Positions 32,148 through 38,631 of a stretch of DNA of 39,965 nt are shown here, piece by piece; the first letter of the stretch is position 1; every line of letters starts with the position of its first letter. A program made the position numbers and the translations under genes. This stretch comes from an uncultured Butyrivibrio sp. (GTDB lineage Bacteria > Bacillota > Clostridia > Lachnospirales > Lachnospiraceae): NCBI RefSeq assembly GCF_947169445.1, contig NZ_CAMVPU010000036.1, positions 1-39,965 on the forward strand, in the 5' to 3' direction. The notes under the pieces were generated by a model. It saw nothing but the letters and a program-made list of their open reading frames with translations. It made no database searches and was not told the DNA's origin.

Positions 32148-34283
32148 TTATTCGAGAATCTTCATTCCCGTATTAAAGGCAAAAGGATATACAAACTTTC
32201 TTTCATGACCAGAGTCAAAAGAAACGGTAAACTTTGTGGGCATTTCATCTTCGTCGTAATCAACATCTGTCACTGTGCCCTCCCCGTATTTGGTCTGGAG
32301 GATTCTCTCGCCAATTATAAGTTGCCCCGGAACGTCAGTAGTGTAACTACTTTTGATCTCCGGCTGTTTCTTAAGAAGTGGTGTGACGGAGGGCTTCTTT
32401 GAAGTGCCTTTTACTGGAGTCTTTTTCTTTTCCTTAAATGTCAGTTCTTTTAGGAAAGTAGAGGGCTTATCGTCATACTTCAGTATTGTGAGCTTGTCCT
32501 TAGCTCTTGTCATTCCAACATAAAAGATTCTTCTTTCTTCCTCGAAATCACGAATTTCCTGAGGAGATGCCTTTTCTGTTTTCTTCACAACTTTTGTTGG
32601 GAAAACTCCATTTATTACATCCATCAGAATTACGCTGTCATATTCCAGACCTTTACTTGAATGAATCGTGGATAGTATGAACTTAGCGCTGTAATCAGGT
32701 TCTTTTTTCAAAAGAAGAAGGCGAAGCTGCTCAAGCCTGTCCAGAAAAGCCTGTATTGTTTCTTCATTTCGAGCCAGCATTTTCAGTATAAAAAGCTTGT
32801 TGGTGTCGATATTATTACTCTTTAGATATTCACCATAGCCCATATAGTTTTCAAGCCGGTTTATAGCTTTGTATGGGGATTCTGTCGCCATATTTCTGAA
32901 ATGGGTACGAAGTGATCTGCAATTTCCGAGTATTCTTTTATTAATATCAATCTGTTCTGCAGCATCCAATATTCCGGAATGGTCTCTATCCGCAAGGTAG
33001 CACATGGCCTCTGCGTCAGGTTTACGAAGATATGTCTGAAACTTGAAATATATCTTCATAAAAAGCTCCGGATCAGCGGGACGGAGCGCAAACATGAGCA
33101 TATTGACCACATCCACCACAACTCTGTGGGTAAAAAAAGCCATGTCAGCACTTTTAATCCTGTAGGGAATATTATCTCTCTCAAGAATATCCACCAGAGG
33201 AAGGATGCTCTCATTGTCTCTGTACAAAACTGCAGTCTGATGTGAAACCTCTTTTGCAGCCTTTTGAAGATAGCTATACTGAGTCTGCCTGCTTGACATG
33301 GAAACAATGCTTATATCGTTCTGTGGGTCCTTGGTGGCATTCATATGCTTTTCATGGCGACTTTTATTATTTTGTATAAAAAAATCTGCTGCCTGAACAA
33401 TCTTTGCATTGGATCTGTAATTCGTATCCATTACAAGCACTTTTGCACCGGGATGATCTTTTTCAAAATTGAGAAGTGCATCCGGATAGGCAGCGCGAAA
33501 GCCATATATACTCTGATCTTCGTCTCCAACCATAAAAAGATTGCCTTTTTCGCCGGATAGAAGTGATATGATCATATGCTGTATTTTGGAGGTATCCTGA
33601 GCCTCATCGACGCATATATATCTATATTCGTTCTGATAATAGGAAAGAAGTTCTTTGGAGCCTTTAAGCATTCTATAGGCATAGATCATCTGATCATCGT
33701 AATCCATAAGGCTTCTTGATTTAAGTTCGTTATTATATGCCTCATAAATTTTGAAAAGGTCTATCTGCTGGTCTTTTCCAAGTTTCTGTATCTCTTTTTC
33801 AGTAAGGCACATGTTCTTACAGTATGTAATAAGAGTCCTGATACCTTTTATATCACTCTCAGTTGGGTACTCTTTGGTAACCTTTAGATAAATGTCTGTG
33901 AGAATCTTACCTGTCAGCTTGTCATCTGTGACCAGCTCGAAGGAAGTCTTTCCGATAAGCCTGCCGTAATGAGCAATAATCTTGGCACAAATACCGTTTA
34001 TAGTCCTGAATTCGAGCCTTCCTGACATGCCGTTGCCAAATATCTTTCTGAATCTGTCTGCCATATCCTTTGTAGCGGCCACGGTATAGGTCAGTGTAAG
34101 GATGTGTTCAGGCTCTATTCCAATGCAGTAGACCATGTAGCCAAGACGATTTACCAGTACTGTTGTCTTACCGCTTCCGGGAACAGCCAGCAAAAGAACC
34201 GGTCCCTCAACAGTCTTAACTGCCTCAAGCTGCTGGTCATTAAGACTTCTGCCATATTGTTCAAAAAAATCTATTTCTGTCAT
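32148..34283 (-). CDS. UvrD/PcrA-family superfamily 1 DNA helicase
   Basis: The 711-residue protein is an ATP-dependent 3'-5' helicase. Its motifs are LNDQQLEAV (Q-motif region), LLLAVPGSGKTT (I, about 31-41), YICVDEAQDTSKIQ (II), MVGDEDQSIYGFRAA (III), VLVMDTNYRSN (IV), TIHSSKGLEYDSVILMDV (V) and EEERRIFYVGMTRAKDKL (VI). The C-terminal 60 residues (GERILQTKYGEGTVTDVDYD...) are the Tudor-like domain of PcrA-type helicases. It is somewhat shorter than PcrA (about 740) and may be a paralogue. GGAG lies 10 bases before the ATG. It lies downstream of a YjbR gene relic, on the same strand. Confidence 0.93.
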   Translation of the reverse strand: MTEIDFFEQYGRSLNDQQLEAVKTVEGPVLLLAVPGSGKTTVLVNRLGYMVYCIGIEPEHILTLTYTVAATKDMADRFRKIFGNGMSGRLEFRTINGICAKIIAHYGRLIGKTSFELVTDDKLTGKILTDIYLKVTKEYPTESDIKGIRTLITYCKNMCLTEKEIQKLGKDQQIDLFKIYEAYNNELKSRSLMDYDDQMIYAYRMLKGSKELLSYYQNEYRYICVDEAQDTSKIQHMIISLLSGEKGNLFMVGDEDQSIYGFRAAYPDALLNFEKDHPGAKVLVMDTNYRSNAKIVQAADFFIQNNKSRHEKHMNATKDPQNDISIVSMSSRQTQYSYLQKAAKEVSHQTAVLYRDNESILPLVDILERDNIPYRIKSADMAFFTHRVVVDVVNMLMFALRPADPELFMKIYFKFQTYLRKPDAEAMCYLADRDHSGILDAAEQIDINKRILGNCRSLRTHFRNMATESPYKAINRLENYMGYGEYLKSNNIDTNKLFILKMLARNEETIQAFLDRLEQLRLLLLKKEPDYSAKFILSTIHSSKGLEYDSVILMDVINGVFPTKVVKKTEKASPQEIRDFEEERRIFYVGMTRAKDKLTILKYDDKPSTFLKELTFKEKKKTPVKGTSKKPSVTPLLKKQPEIKSSYTTDVPGQLIIGERILQTKYGEGTVTDVDYDEDEMPTKFTVSFDSGHERKFVYPFAFNTGMKILE

Positions 34284-34306
34284 TAAAAAACTACTCCAGA
34301 CATTCT

Positions 34307-34360
34307 TTCTTTTTCATAAGTCCATAAAAGGCTTTCTTTGACTTTTTTACCAGAGCAAGC
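34307..34360 (-). pseudogene. Relic of a YjbR/MmcQ-family gene
   Basis: Read on the minus strand, about 50 bases match the segment at 35695-35748 inside the YjbR-MGMT gene; the shared block includes AAGTCAAAGAAAGCC and TATGAAAAAGA. It corresponds to the protein words VKKSKKAF and, after a one-base loss, LWTYEKD. No start, stop or further homology is present. It is a fragment of a duplicated or second YjbR gene, now in the helicase leader. Confidence 0.7.
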
Positions 34361-34368
34361 AACAAAAA

Positions 34369-34611
34369 TCATCCCTGATCATCTGTTGTAAACAAATCCT
34401 GGAATTCCTTTCTTCCCGGAACCCACGCTTTCTCATAGATATGTGTGAAATGATTCTTAACTGTCTGCTCTGATATTCCAAGCATATATGCTATTCTTCT
34501 GTTAGAGAATCCGGACACCTTTAGAAAGCCCAGTTCAAGCTCGCGCTTTGTAAGGCCGAATTTCTGAGCAACTTTGAGATACTGCAGTTTTGTTATCCCA
34601 TTTCTCATCAT
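34369..34611 (-). CDS. Minimal LuxR-type HTH protein
   Basis: The 80-residue protein is almost only a LuxR/GerE helix-turn-helix: LTKRELELGFLKVSGFSNRRIAYMLGISEQTVKNHFTHIYEKAWVPGR. It has no receiver or ligand-binding domain. Its ATG overlaps the stop of the MotA-like gene by 4 bases (ATGA), so the two are translationally coupled. It may sense through the membrane protein. Its target genes are unknown. Confidence 0.85.
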   Translation of the reverse strand: MMRNGITKLQYLKVAQKFGLTKRELELGFLKVSGFSNRRIAYMLGISEQTVKNHFTHIYEKAWVPGRKEFQDLFTTDDQG

Positions 34612-35081
34612 TCTCCCAGATCCATTTCTTCATTCATCTTCCGCTCAGCATTCAGCCTTAGTGGAAGGAGCAGGAACTCGATAATAACTGCATATAATCC
34701 GGCCAGAAAACAGACCGCCAGATTAGGACCTATTGTAGAAGGATCATCCAGTCTTCCCATCACGAGAACACCTGATATGATAATCGCAAAAAGAGCTGCG
34801 TATATAGTAAGTTTCTGAGCCGCATCGACAGCCCCTATAATATTTTTAAGTTCCAACAGGCTATAGGGCTTAATTCCAACCGAGAATGCTTTTATGAAAT
34901 CCTTCCATTCCCCCATGATGAGTAATCCGGGAACAAATATCAAAACTATAAGCAGCAGTGACGGAAAATCAAGAAACCAACAGATAGCAGACATTCCCCA
35001 GCTACCACCTAAAACGTCGAGCATAAATACCACTATGAAAAGTATCAATTCTCCTATCAAAACTAATCTTATATTCTTCAT
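34608..35081 (-). CDS. MotA/ExbB-like integral membrane protein
   Basis: The 157-residue protein has four hydrophobic segments (about 5-24, 34-56, 90-110 and 118-140). The stretch FPSLLLIVLIFVPGLLIMGEWKDFIKAFSVG, the AAQKL helix and LDDPSTIGPNLAVCFLAGLYAVII resemble the third and fourth segments of MotA/TolQ/ExbB proton-channel proteins. It lacks the long cytoplasmic loop of MotA and no MotB or ExbD partner is nearby. Its partner is instead the LuxR-type HTH gene. AAAGGAGAACTGCC precedes the ATG. The homology is moderate; the function is unknown. Confidence 0.7.
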   Translation of the reverse strand: MKNIRLVLIGELILFIVVFMLDVLGGSWGMSAICWFLDFPSLLLIVLIFVPGLLIMGEWKDFIKAFSVGIKPYSLLELKNIIGAVDAAQKLTIYAALFAIIISGVLVMGRLDDPSTIGPNLAVCFLAGLYAVIIEFLLLPLRLNAERKMNEEMDLGE

Positions 35082-35136
35082 GGCAGTTCTCCTTTCAAAT
35101 TAGAATCTCTTTACCTGATTTGAAATTACCACAATC

Positions 35137-35835
35137 TTATCTGGAATTATATAGTACCTTTTTTTCAATCTTCCAGTTACTGTTCACTCGCATGCAGCTC
35201 GCTCCAGTAACAAATTCCATTCTGTACTTTTCCAGATTTACCTTTCCATCGATAACCTCAACTCCCTCACTTTCCAGTATCTGTCCCTGCTTCCAAGCAC
35301 CACCAAAGGCATATTCACCGGCAAGTTCCCCCTTTGAGTTAACAACGCGGTGGCAAGGTATCGTGCTTGGATCCGGATTTTTATGAAGTGCATTTCCTAC
35401 CGCTCTGGCCATCTTCCTATCCCCGGCCATTTCAGCAACATCTGCGTAGGTGGCAACTTTACCTTTTGGGATTTTCTTTACTGCTTCATAAATTTTTTTC
35501 GAAGGAGAGTCTGTAACAAGATCATAGCTCTCAGCAATCATTCTCTTTATAACATCCTCAGGAACAGATCCATTCAGAATAACTGTATTCCAGTGCTCCT
35601 TATTCTGATGATATGCAGGAAGAACAGATTTATAAGTCCTTCTCCATAAGTCTCGCCATTCCGGATCAACCTTCAGATTCAAATTGATATAGCCATCTTT
35701 TTCATAGGTCCATAAAAAGGCTTTCTTTGACTTTTTCACACGAATAAGCTGCCAGTTTTGATCATGAAAGGGTGCTTCCTGATATGTATCCGGAAAAGAT
35801 AAGCCATAATTAAGAGCTTCTTCTCTTGTTTTCAT
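35137..35835 (-). CDS. YjbR/MmcQ-MGMT (methylated-DNA cysteine methyltransferase-like) fusion
   Basis: The 232-residue protein fuses an N-terminal YjbR/MmcQ domain (about 1-107; FPDTYQEAPFH, VKKSKKAFLWTY, KVDPEWRD, HWNTVILNGSVP) to an MGMT DNA-binding domain (about 112-206). The latter has IPKGKVATYADVAEMAG, an arginine finger in MARAVGNALHKNP, and the alkyl-acceptor Cys161 in IPCHRVV. It probably repairs or marks alkylguanines, with YjbR replacing the usual N-terminal domain. The natural end is near LEKYRM; the remaining 26 residues include VTGASCMRVNSN, which is encoded by the 36-bp repeat. The ribosome site (AAAGGGAAA) is mediocre. It lies upstream of the MotA-like gene. Confidence 0.88.
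   Translation of the reverse strand: MKTREEALNYGLSFPDTYQEAPFHDQNWQLIRVKKSKKAFLWTYEKDGYINLNLKVDPEWRDLWRRTYKSVLPAYHQNKEHWNTVILNGSVPEDVIKRMIAESYDLVTDSPSKKIYEAVKKIPKGKVATYADVAEMAGDRKMARAVGNALHKNPDPSTIPCHRVVNSKGELAGEYAFGGAWKQGQILESEGVEVIDGKVNLEKYRMEFVTGASCMRVNSNWKIEKKVLYNSR
35176..35211. repeat. 36-bp dispersed repeat, copy 2, within the 3' end of the YjbR-MGMT gene
   Basis: The sequence begins GTTACTG, ends CAGTAAC and matches copy 1 (1853-1888, opposite strand) at 34 of 36 positions. In the frame of the minus-strand gene it reads VTGASCMRVNSN without a stop codon. Confidence 0.85.
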
Positions 35836-35868
35836 ATGATTATGTTTCCCTTTTCTTTATCCGATTCT

Positions 35869-36873
35869 TTATTTCAGTTCTTCAATAAAATTCAGCATTC
35901 TCTGTGTTGCTAATTCATCACGTGTCATTGAGCGTAATTCCTCTGCTGTCACCCATCTATATGCAGATGTTTCTCCTTCTTGCAATACCACGCTGTTTTT
36001 ATCAATATCTGTCTCACAAAGGTAACACACATATATCGATTTATGAAGGTAATGTAATACCCGGCCGACTTCTGTTAGCTTATCTGCCTTAATTCCGGTT
36101 TCCTCTGAAAGCTCACGTATAGCACAAGTATGTGGATCTTCGCCTTGAAATGCTGATCCTCCTGCAGTGGCTTCCCACATCCCGCCTAAATGTTTTCCGG
36201 GATCTCTTTGCATAAGTAAATAAGTGCCGTCGGAGTGCCTTACTATAATTTCAGATACAAGATGAAAGACTCCGTCCGGAATTTCATTGCCTCGAACCAA
36301 TGTCATTCCATCGATTTTGCTAAAGTTTCCATCATAGGCATCCCATAATTCCATTTTTGCTTTCTTCCAAACACTCTTACTGATTTCATATACTCCATCA
36401 TGATATGGTCCTTCTCCTGTAAAAAAGGTTTCGAATCCACATTTTTCCAGAACTCTGCCTGATGCTTTGTTTTCAAGAAGGCGAATACCATAAACTTCGG
36501 AAATGCCAACTCGAGCTGTTATCACCGGAAGGAAAGCACTTACTGCCTCTGTAGCATAACCCTTTCCAGTGTATTGTTTTGCTACATGATATCCGATTTC
36601 CCATTTACCATCACCGATTGGAACCAACTGCACATAGCCGATATTCGTGCCTTCTTTCTTTGTAATCAGTGCATAAATAAGAGGTCCTTCATTAGAATCA
36701 TACTGTGCCATTATGAATTCTATAGTTTCCTTGGCATCTTCGAGTGTCTCAAAAACCTCATCAGGAACGAATCTCCTAATATCCTCATCTAATGAATTTT
36801 TATGGACATCCATTGCCATATCCATGGTCATTTCTGTTATTTTTAATCTATCTGTTTCCAACAAAATATTCAT
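35869..36873 (-). CDS. GNAT acetyltransferase-Nudix hydrolase fusion
   Basis: The 334-residue protein joins two enzymes. Residues 1-170 are a RimJ/RimL-type GNAT acetyltransferase, with IGYHVAKQYTGKGYATEAV (acetyl-CoA loop) and NKASGRVLEKCGF. Residues 174-334 are a Nudix hydrolase beginning MELWDAYDGNF. It has a complete Nudix box, G-x5-E-x7-REL-x-EE-x-GI, at 239-261. The Nudix part looks like a stand-alone family member with its normal start methionine at residue 174, so the fusion is by read-through of adjacent genes. AAAGGAA before the ATG supports the start. The substrates are unknown; no frameshift is seen. Confidence 0.9.
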   Translation of the reverse strand: MNILLETDRLKITEMTMDMAMDVHKNSLDEDIRRFVPDEVFETLEDAKETIEFIMAQYDSNEGPLIYALITKKEGTNIGYVQLVPIGDGKWEIGYHVAKQYTGKGYATEAVSAFLPVITARVGISEVYGIRLLENKASGRVLEKCGFETFFTGEGPYHDGVYEISKSVWKKAKMELWDAYDGNFSKIDGMTLVRGNEIPDGVFHLVSEIIVRHSDGTYLLMQRDPGKHLGGMWEATAGGSAFQGEDPHTCAIRELSEETGIKADKLTEVGRVLHYLHKSIYVCYLCETDIDKNSVVLQEGETSAYRWVTAEELRSMTRDELATQRMLNFIEELK

Positions 36874-36998
36874 CTTGTTCCTTTCTGGTTTCTCAGCACT
36901 CTGTAAACCGACTTTTCCGATAAAGAATGCCCGCCTTTTCGCATCTTCTTCTGAATATTCCTTTATCCTCTCCTTGCTTTAGTTTTTTTAACAAACCA

Positions 36999-37571
36999 CT
37001 AATGCATATATATTCTTTCCCCAACTACTATAGCCTTTGAATCATGTCCATGTCCGATTTCCTTAGTGTTCGCAACTTGCATTGTATCTGAAATGTGCAT
37101 TTTTAGAAGATCATAGACGCTAAGCTCATAATCTTCTTTTTCGTAATTTGTGAACGTTCCAAGAAGAATTCCTGCTACCTTATCAAAAACTCCAATCTTG
37201 ACCTGATATAAAACGGAGGATCTACCTGTGATGGCGTAAATTGCGTTTATTACTGTGGTCAGGTCACTATAGCCCCAAAACACTTTATTTGAGCCAGCTA
37301 TTACATCAAAATCAAGATATTTCAGAACACCATTTGCCAAATCTCCACCAGAAATATCATATATTGCCTCAATGGAATCATCTGCATAAAGACGCATGAG
37401 ATCGGCAGCTCTTTCCTCATCTGTTCCGCTAAAAGCATCTACTTTAGCCTTAATATGAGGGGCAAGAACTACTTCCATGCCAAAGTCTTTCAAAACCTGT
37501 ACAAGTTCATCAACCTGATATTCCCACTCTTTTATATGTCCATCCGAACAAGCTGATAGTCCAATCTTCAT
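36999..37571 (-). pseudogene. S66-family LD-carboxypeptidase with large in-frame internal deletion
   Basis: The 190-residue reading has the start of an S66 peptidase (IGLSACSDG, DEERAADLMRLYADDSIEAIYDISGGDLANGVLKYLDFDVI, FWGYSDLTTVINAIY). At about residue 123 it jumps to the family's C-terminus (KIGVFDKVAGILLGTFTNYEKED and EIGHGHDSKAIVVGE). Full-length members have about 290-310 residues, so roughly 100 central ones are missing, including the region that carries a catalytic glutamate and the domain linker. The motif GGDLAN has no Ser at the position used as nucleophile in MccF. The frame stays open. The protein is probably inactive or newly shortened; the ribosome site is poor. Confidence 0.75.
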
Positions 37572-37618
37572 TCTGTATTACCTGATCTTTGTTCCTAAGA
37601 ACACGAACTATTGGTTGA

Positions 37619-37665
37619 TTTATCAGACTCAACCGTTGGTTGGGAGAGGTGGAGATGCTGATAAA
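37619..37665. other. Nested hairpin between S66 and GNAT genes
   Basis: TTTATCAG (37619-37626) pairs with CTGATAAA (37658-37665), enclosing CAACC-GTT-GGTTG (37630-37642). It lies in the 103-base gap. No T run follows, so it is not a simple terminator. Confidence 0.45.
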
Positions 37666-37674
37666 TACTGTGTT

Positions 37675-38229
37675 TTAAAATTTTTCGCTTTTAATCATAG
37701 AATGCCATACTTTATCGTATAAAATTCCCTGATTATTTCTACCTGTTGCACGTAATGTTCCTTCCAATTTCATTCCGGCTTTTTCCATTACCCTACCAGA
37801 TTTTGCATTATTAGCATCGTGGCAGGCAGCAACACGATTTAGCCCAGCTACATCAAAGAGATAGTCCATAACAGCCTTTAATGCTTCAGCCATTATACCT
37901 CGCCCCCAGTAGCTTCTGCACATACAGTACCCAATTTCTGCTGCTTCGATCCTTTCATCAAGTTTGACTACTGATATATTTCCTATTGCCTGCCCATTTT
38001 CCCTAAGCTCAATCACCCAGTTGAAATATCCACCGTCTTCATAGTTACTGATCCAGTCTTTAAGCAACTCTCTTGTAAAATCAACGTTTTGATGAGCTGA
38101 CCAGGTAAGGAACTCTGTGACCTTTGAATCAGAAGCCCAATTATTATACATATCATCAGCATCTTCGATAGTGAATCTTCTTAGTATCAATCTGTCAGTT
38201 TCTAATCTTTGTGTCCCTGTCTTATTCAT
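37675..38229 (-). CDS. RimJ/RimL-type GNAT acetyltransferase
   Basis: The 184-residue protein is a GNAT enzyme: LETDRLILRRFTIEDADDMY at the start, EIGYCMCRSYWGRGIMAEAL with the acetyl-CoA loop, and NAKSGRVMEKAGMKLEGTLRA near the end. It could acetylate an N-terminal amine, a ribosomal protein or a small molecule. GGAG 7 bases before the ATG fixes the start. It is a separate gene from the GNAT-Nudix fusion 1.3 kb downstream and is only distantly similar to it. Confidence 0.92.
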   Translation of the reverse strand: MNKTGTQRLETDRLILRRFTIEDADDMYNNWASDSKVTEFLTWSAHQNVDFTRELLKDWISNYEDGGYFNWVIELRENGQAIGNISVVKLDERIEAAEIGYCMCRSYWGRGIMAEALKAVMDYLFDVAGLNRVAACHDANNAKSGRVMEKAGMKLEGTLRATGRNNQGILYDKVWHSMIKSEKF

Positions 38230-38287
38230 ATATGCACTCCGTTTACAATTGTATGCTATAGTATATCACTGTTTCTGAAGCATAAAA

Positions 38288-38314
38288 AGAACCCCAGGTA
38301 AAACCTGGGGTTCT
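38288..38314 (-). terminator. Terminator in the spacer between MATE and GNAT genes
   Basis: AGAACCCCAGGT-AAA-ACCTGGGGTTCT is a perfect 12-bp stem. On the minus strand TTTTTATG follows, so it ends transcription from the right, before the GNAT gene. Confidence 0.85.
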
Positions 38315-38464
38315 GAAATCTGCAACAGCAGATTAATTATCTATTTGAGAACTATTAATGAAGTGAAAGTTCCGTATTTTAGGCATTTCTCCTTCAAGTT
38401 GCTGTTTACCTGCTACGTACGCAAGAAAGCTCAGGGCTACTGTATGCTGCTGGTGGCAACTTTG

Positions 38465-38599
38465 TTATTCTTTATTGTCAAACCATTTAGGAACTTTGTG
38501 GGACAATCTCACAAGACTACCATCTTTGTAAATTGCAAATCTTCTAAAATCTTTTGTGTTATCATATACCGCAACAAGATTACAAAAGGAGTCCTTGGA
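38465..38599 (-). pseudogene. Possible gene relic without a start codon
   Basis: On the minus strand a frame with a protein-like composition reads NLVAVYDNTKDFRRFAIYKDG and then SLVRLSHKVPKWFDNKE before a TAA at 38465-38467. No ATG, GTG or TTG in frame precedes it before an upstream stop, and the 5' end runs into a terminator hairpin. I do not recognise the family. It may be a truncated gene; the rest of the 402-base gap (38230-38631) holds two terminators and nothing else clear. Confidence 0.35.
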
Positions 38600-38627
38600 T
38601 AAAAAATCCAGGGAGTCTTTTTATTGC
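38588..38627. terminator. Bidirectional terminator after MATE gene
   Basis: CCTTGGAT-AAAAA-ATCCAGGG forms a stem flanked by GAGTC on both sides, with TTTTT on the plus side and CTTTTG on the minus side. It lies directly after the MATE stop codon. Confidence 0.75.
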
Positions 38628-38631
38628 TACT

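Noticed and set aside
38345..38602. Plus-strand open frame of 85 codons
   Set aside because: It lacks a ribosome site, has unlikely composition, and overlaps the terminator and the better minus-strand relic frame.
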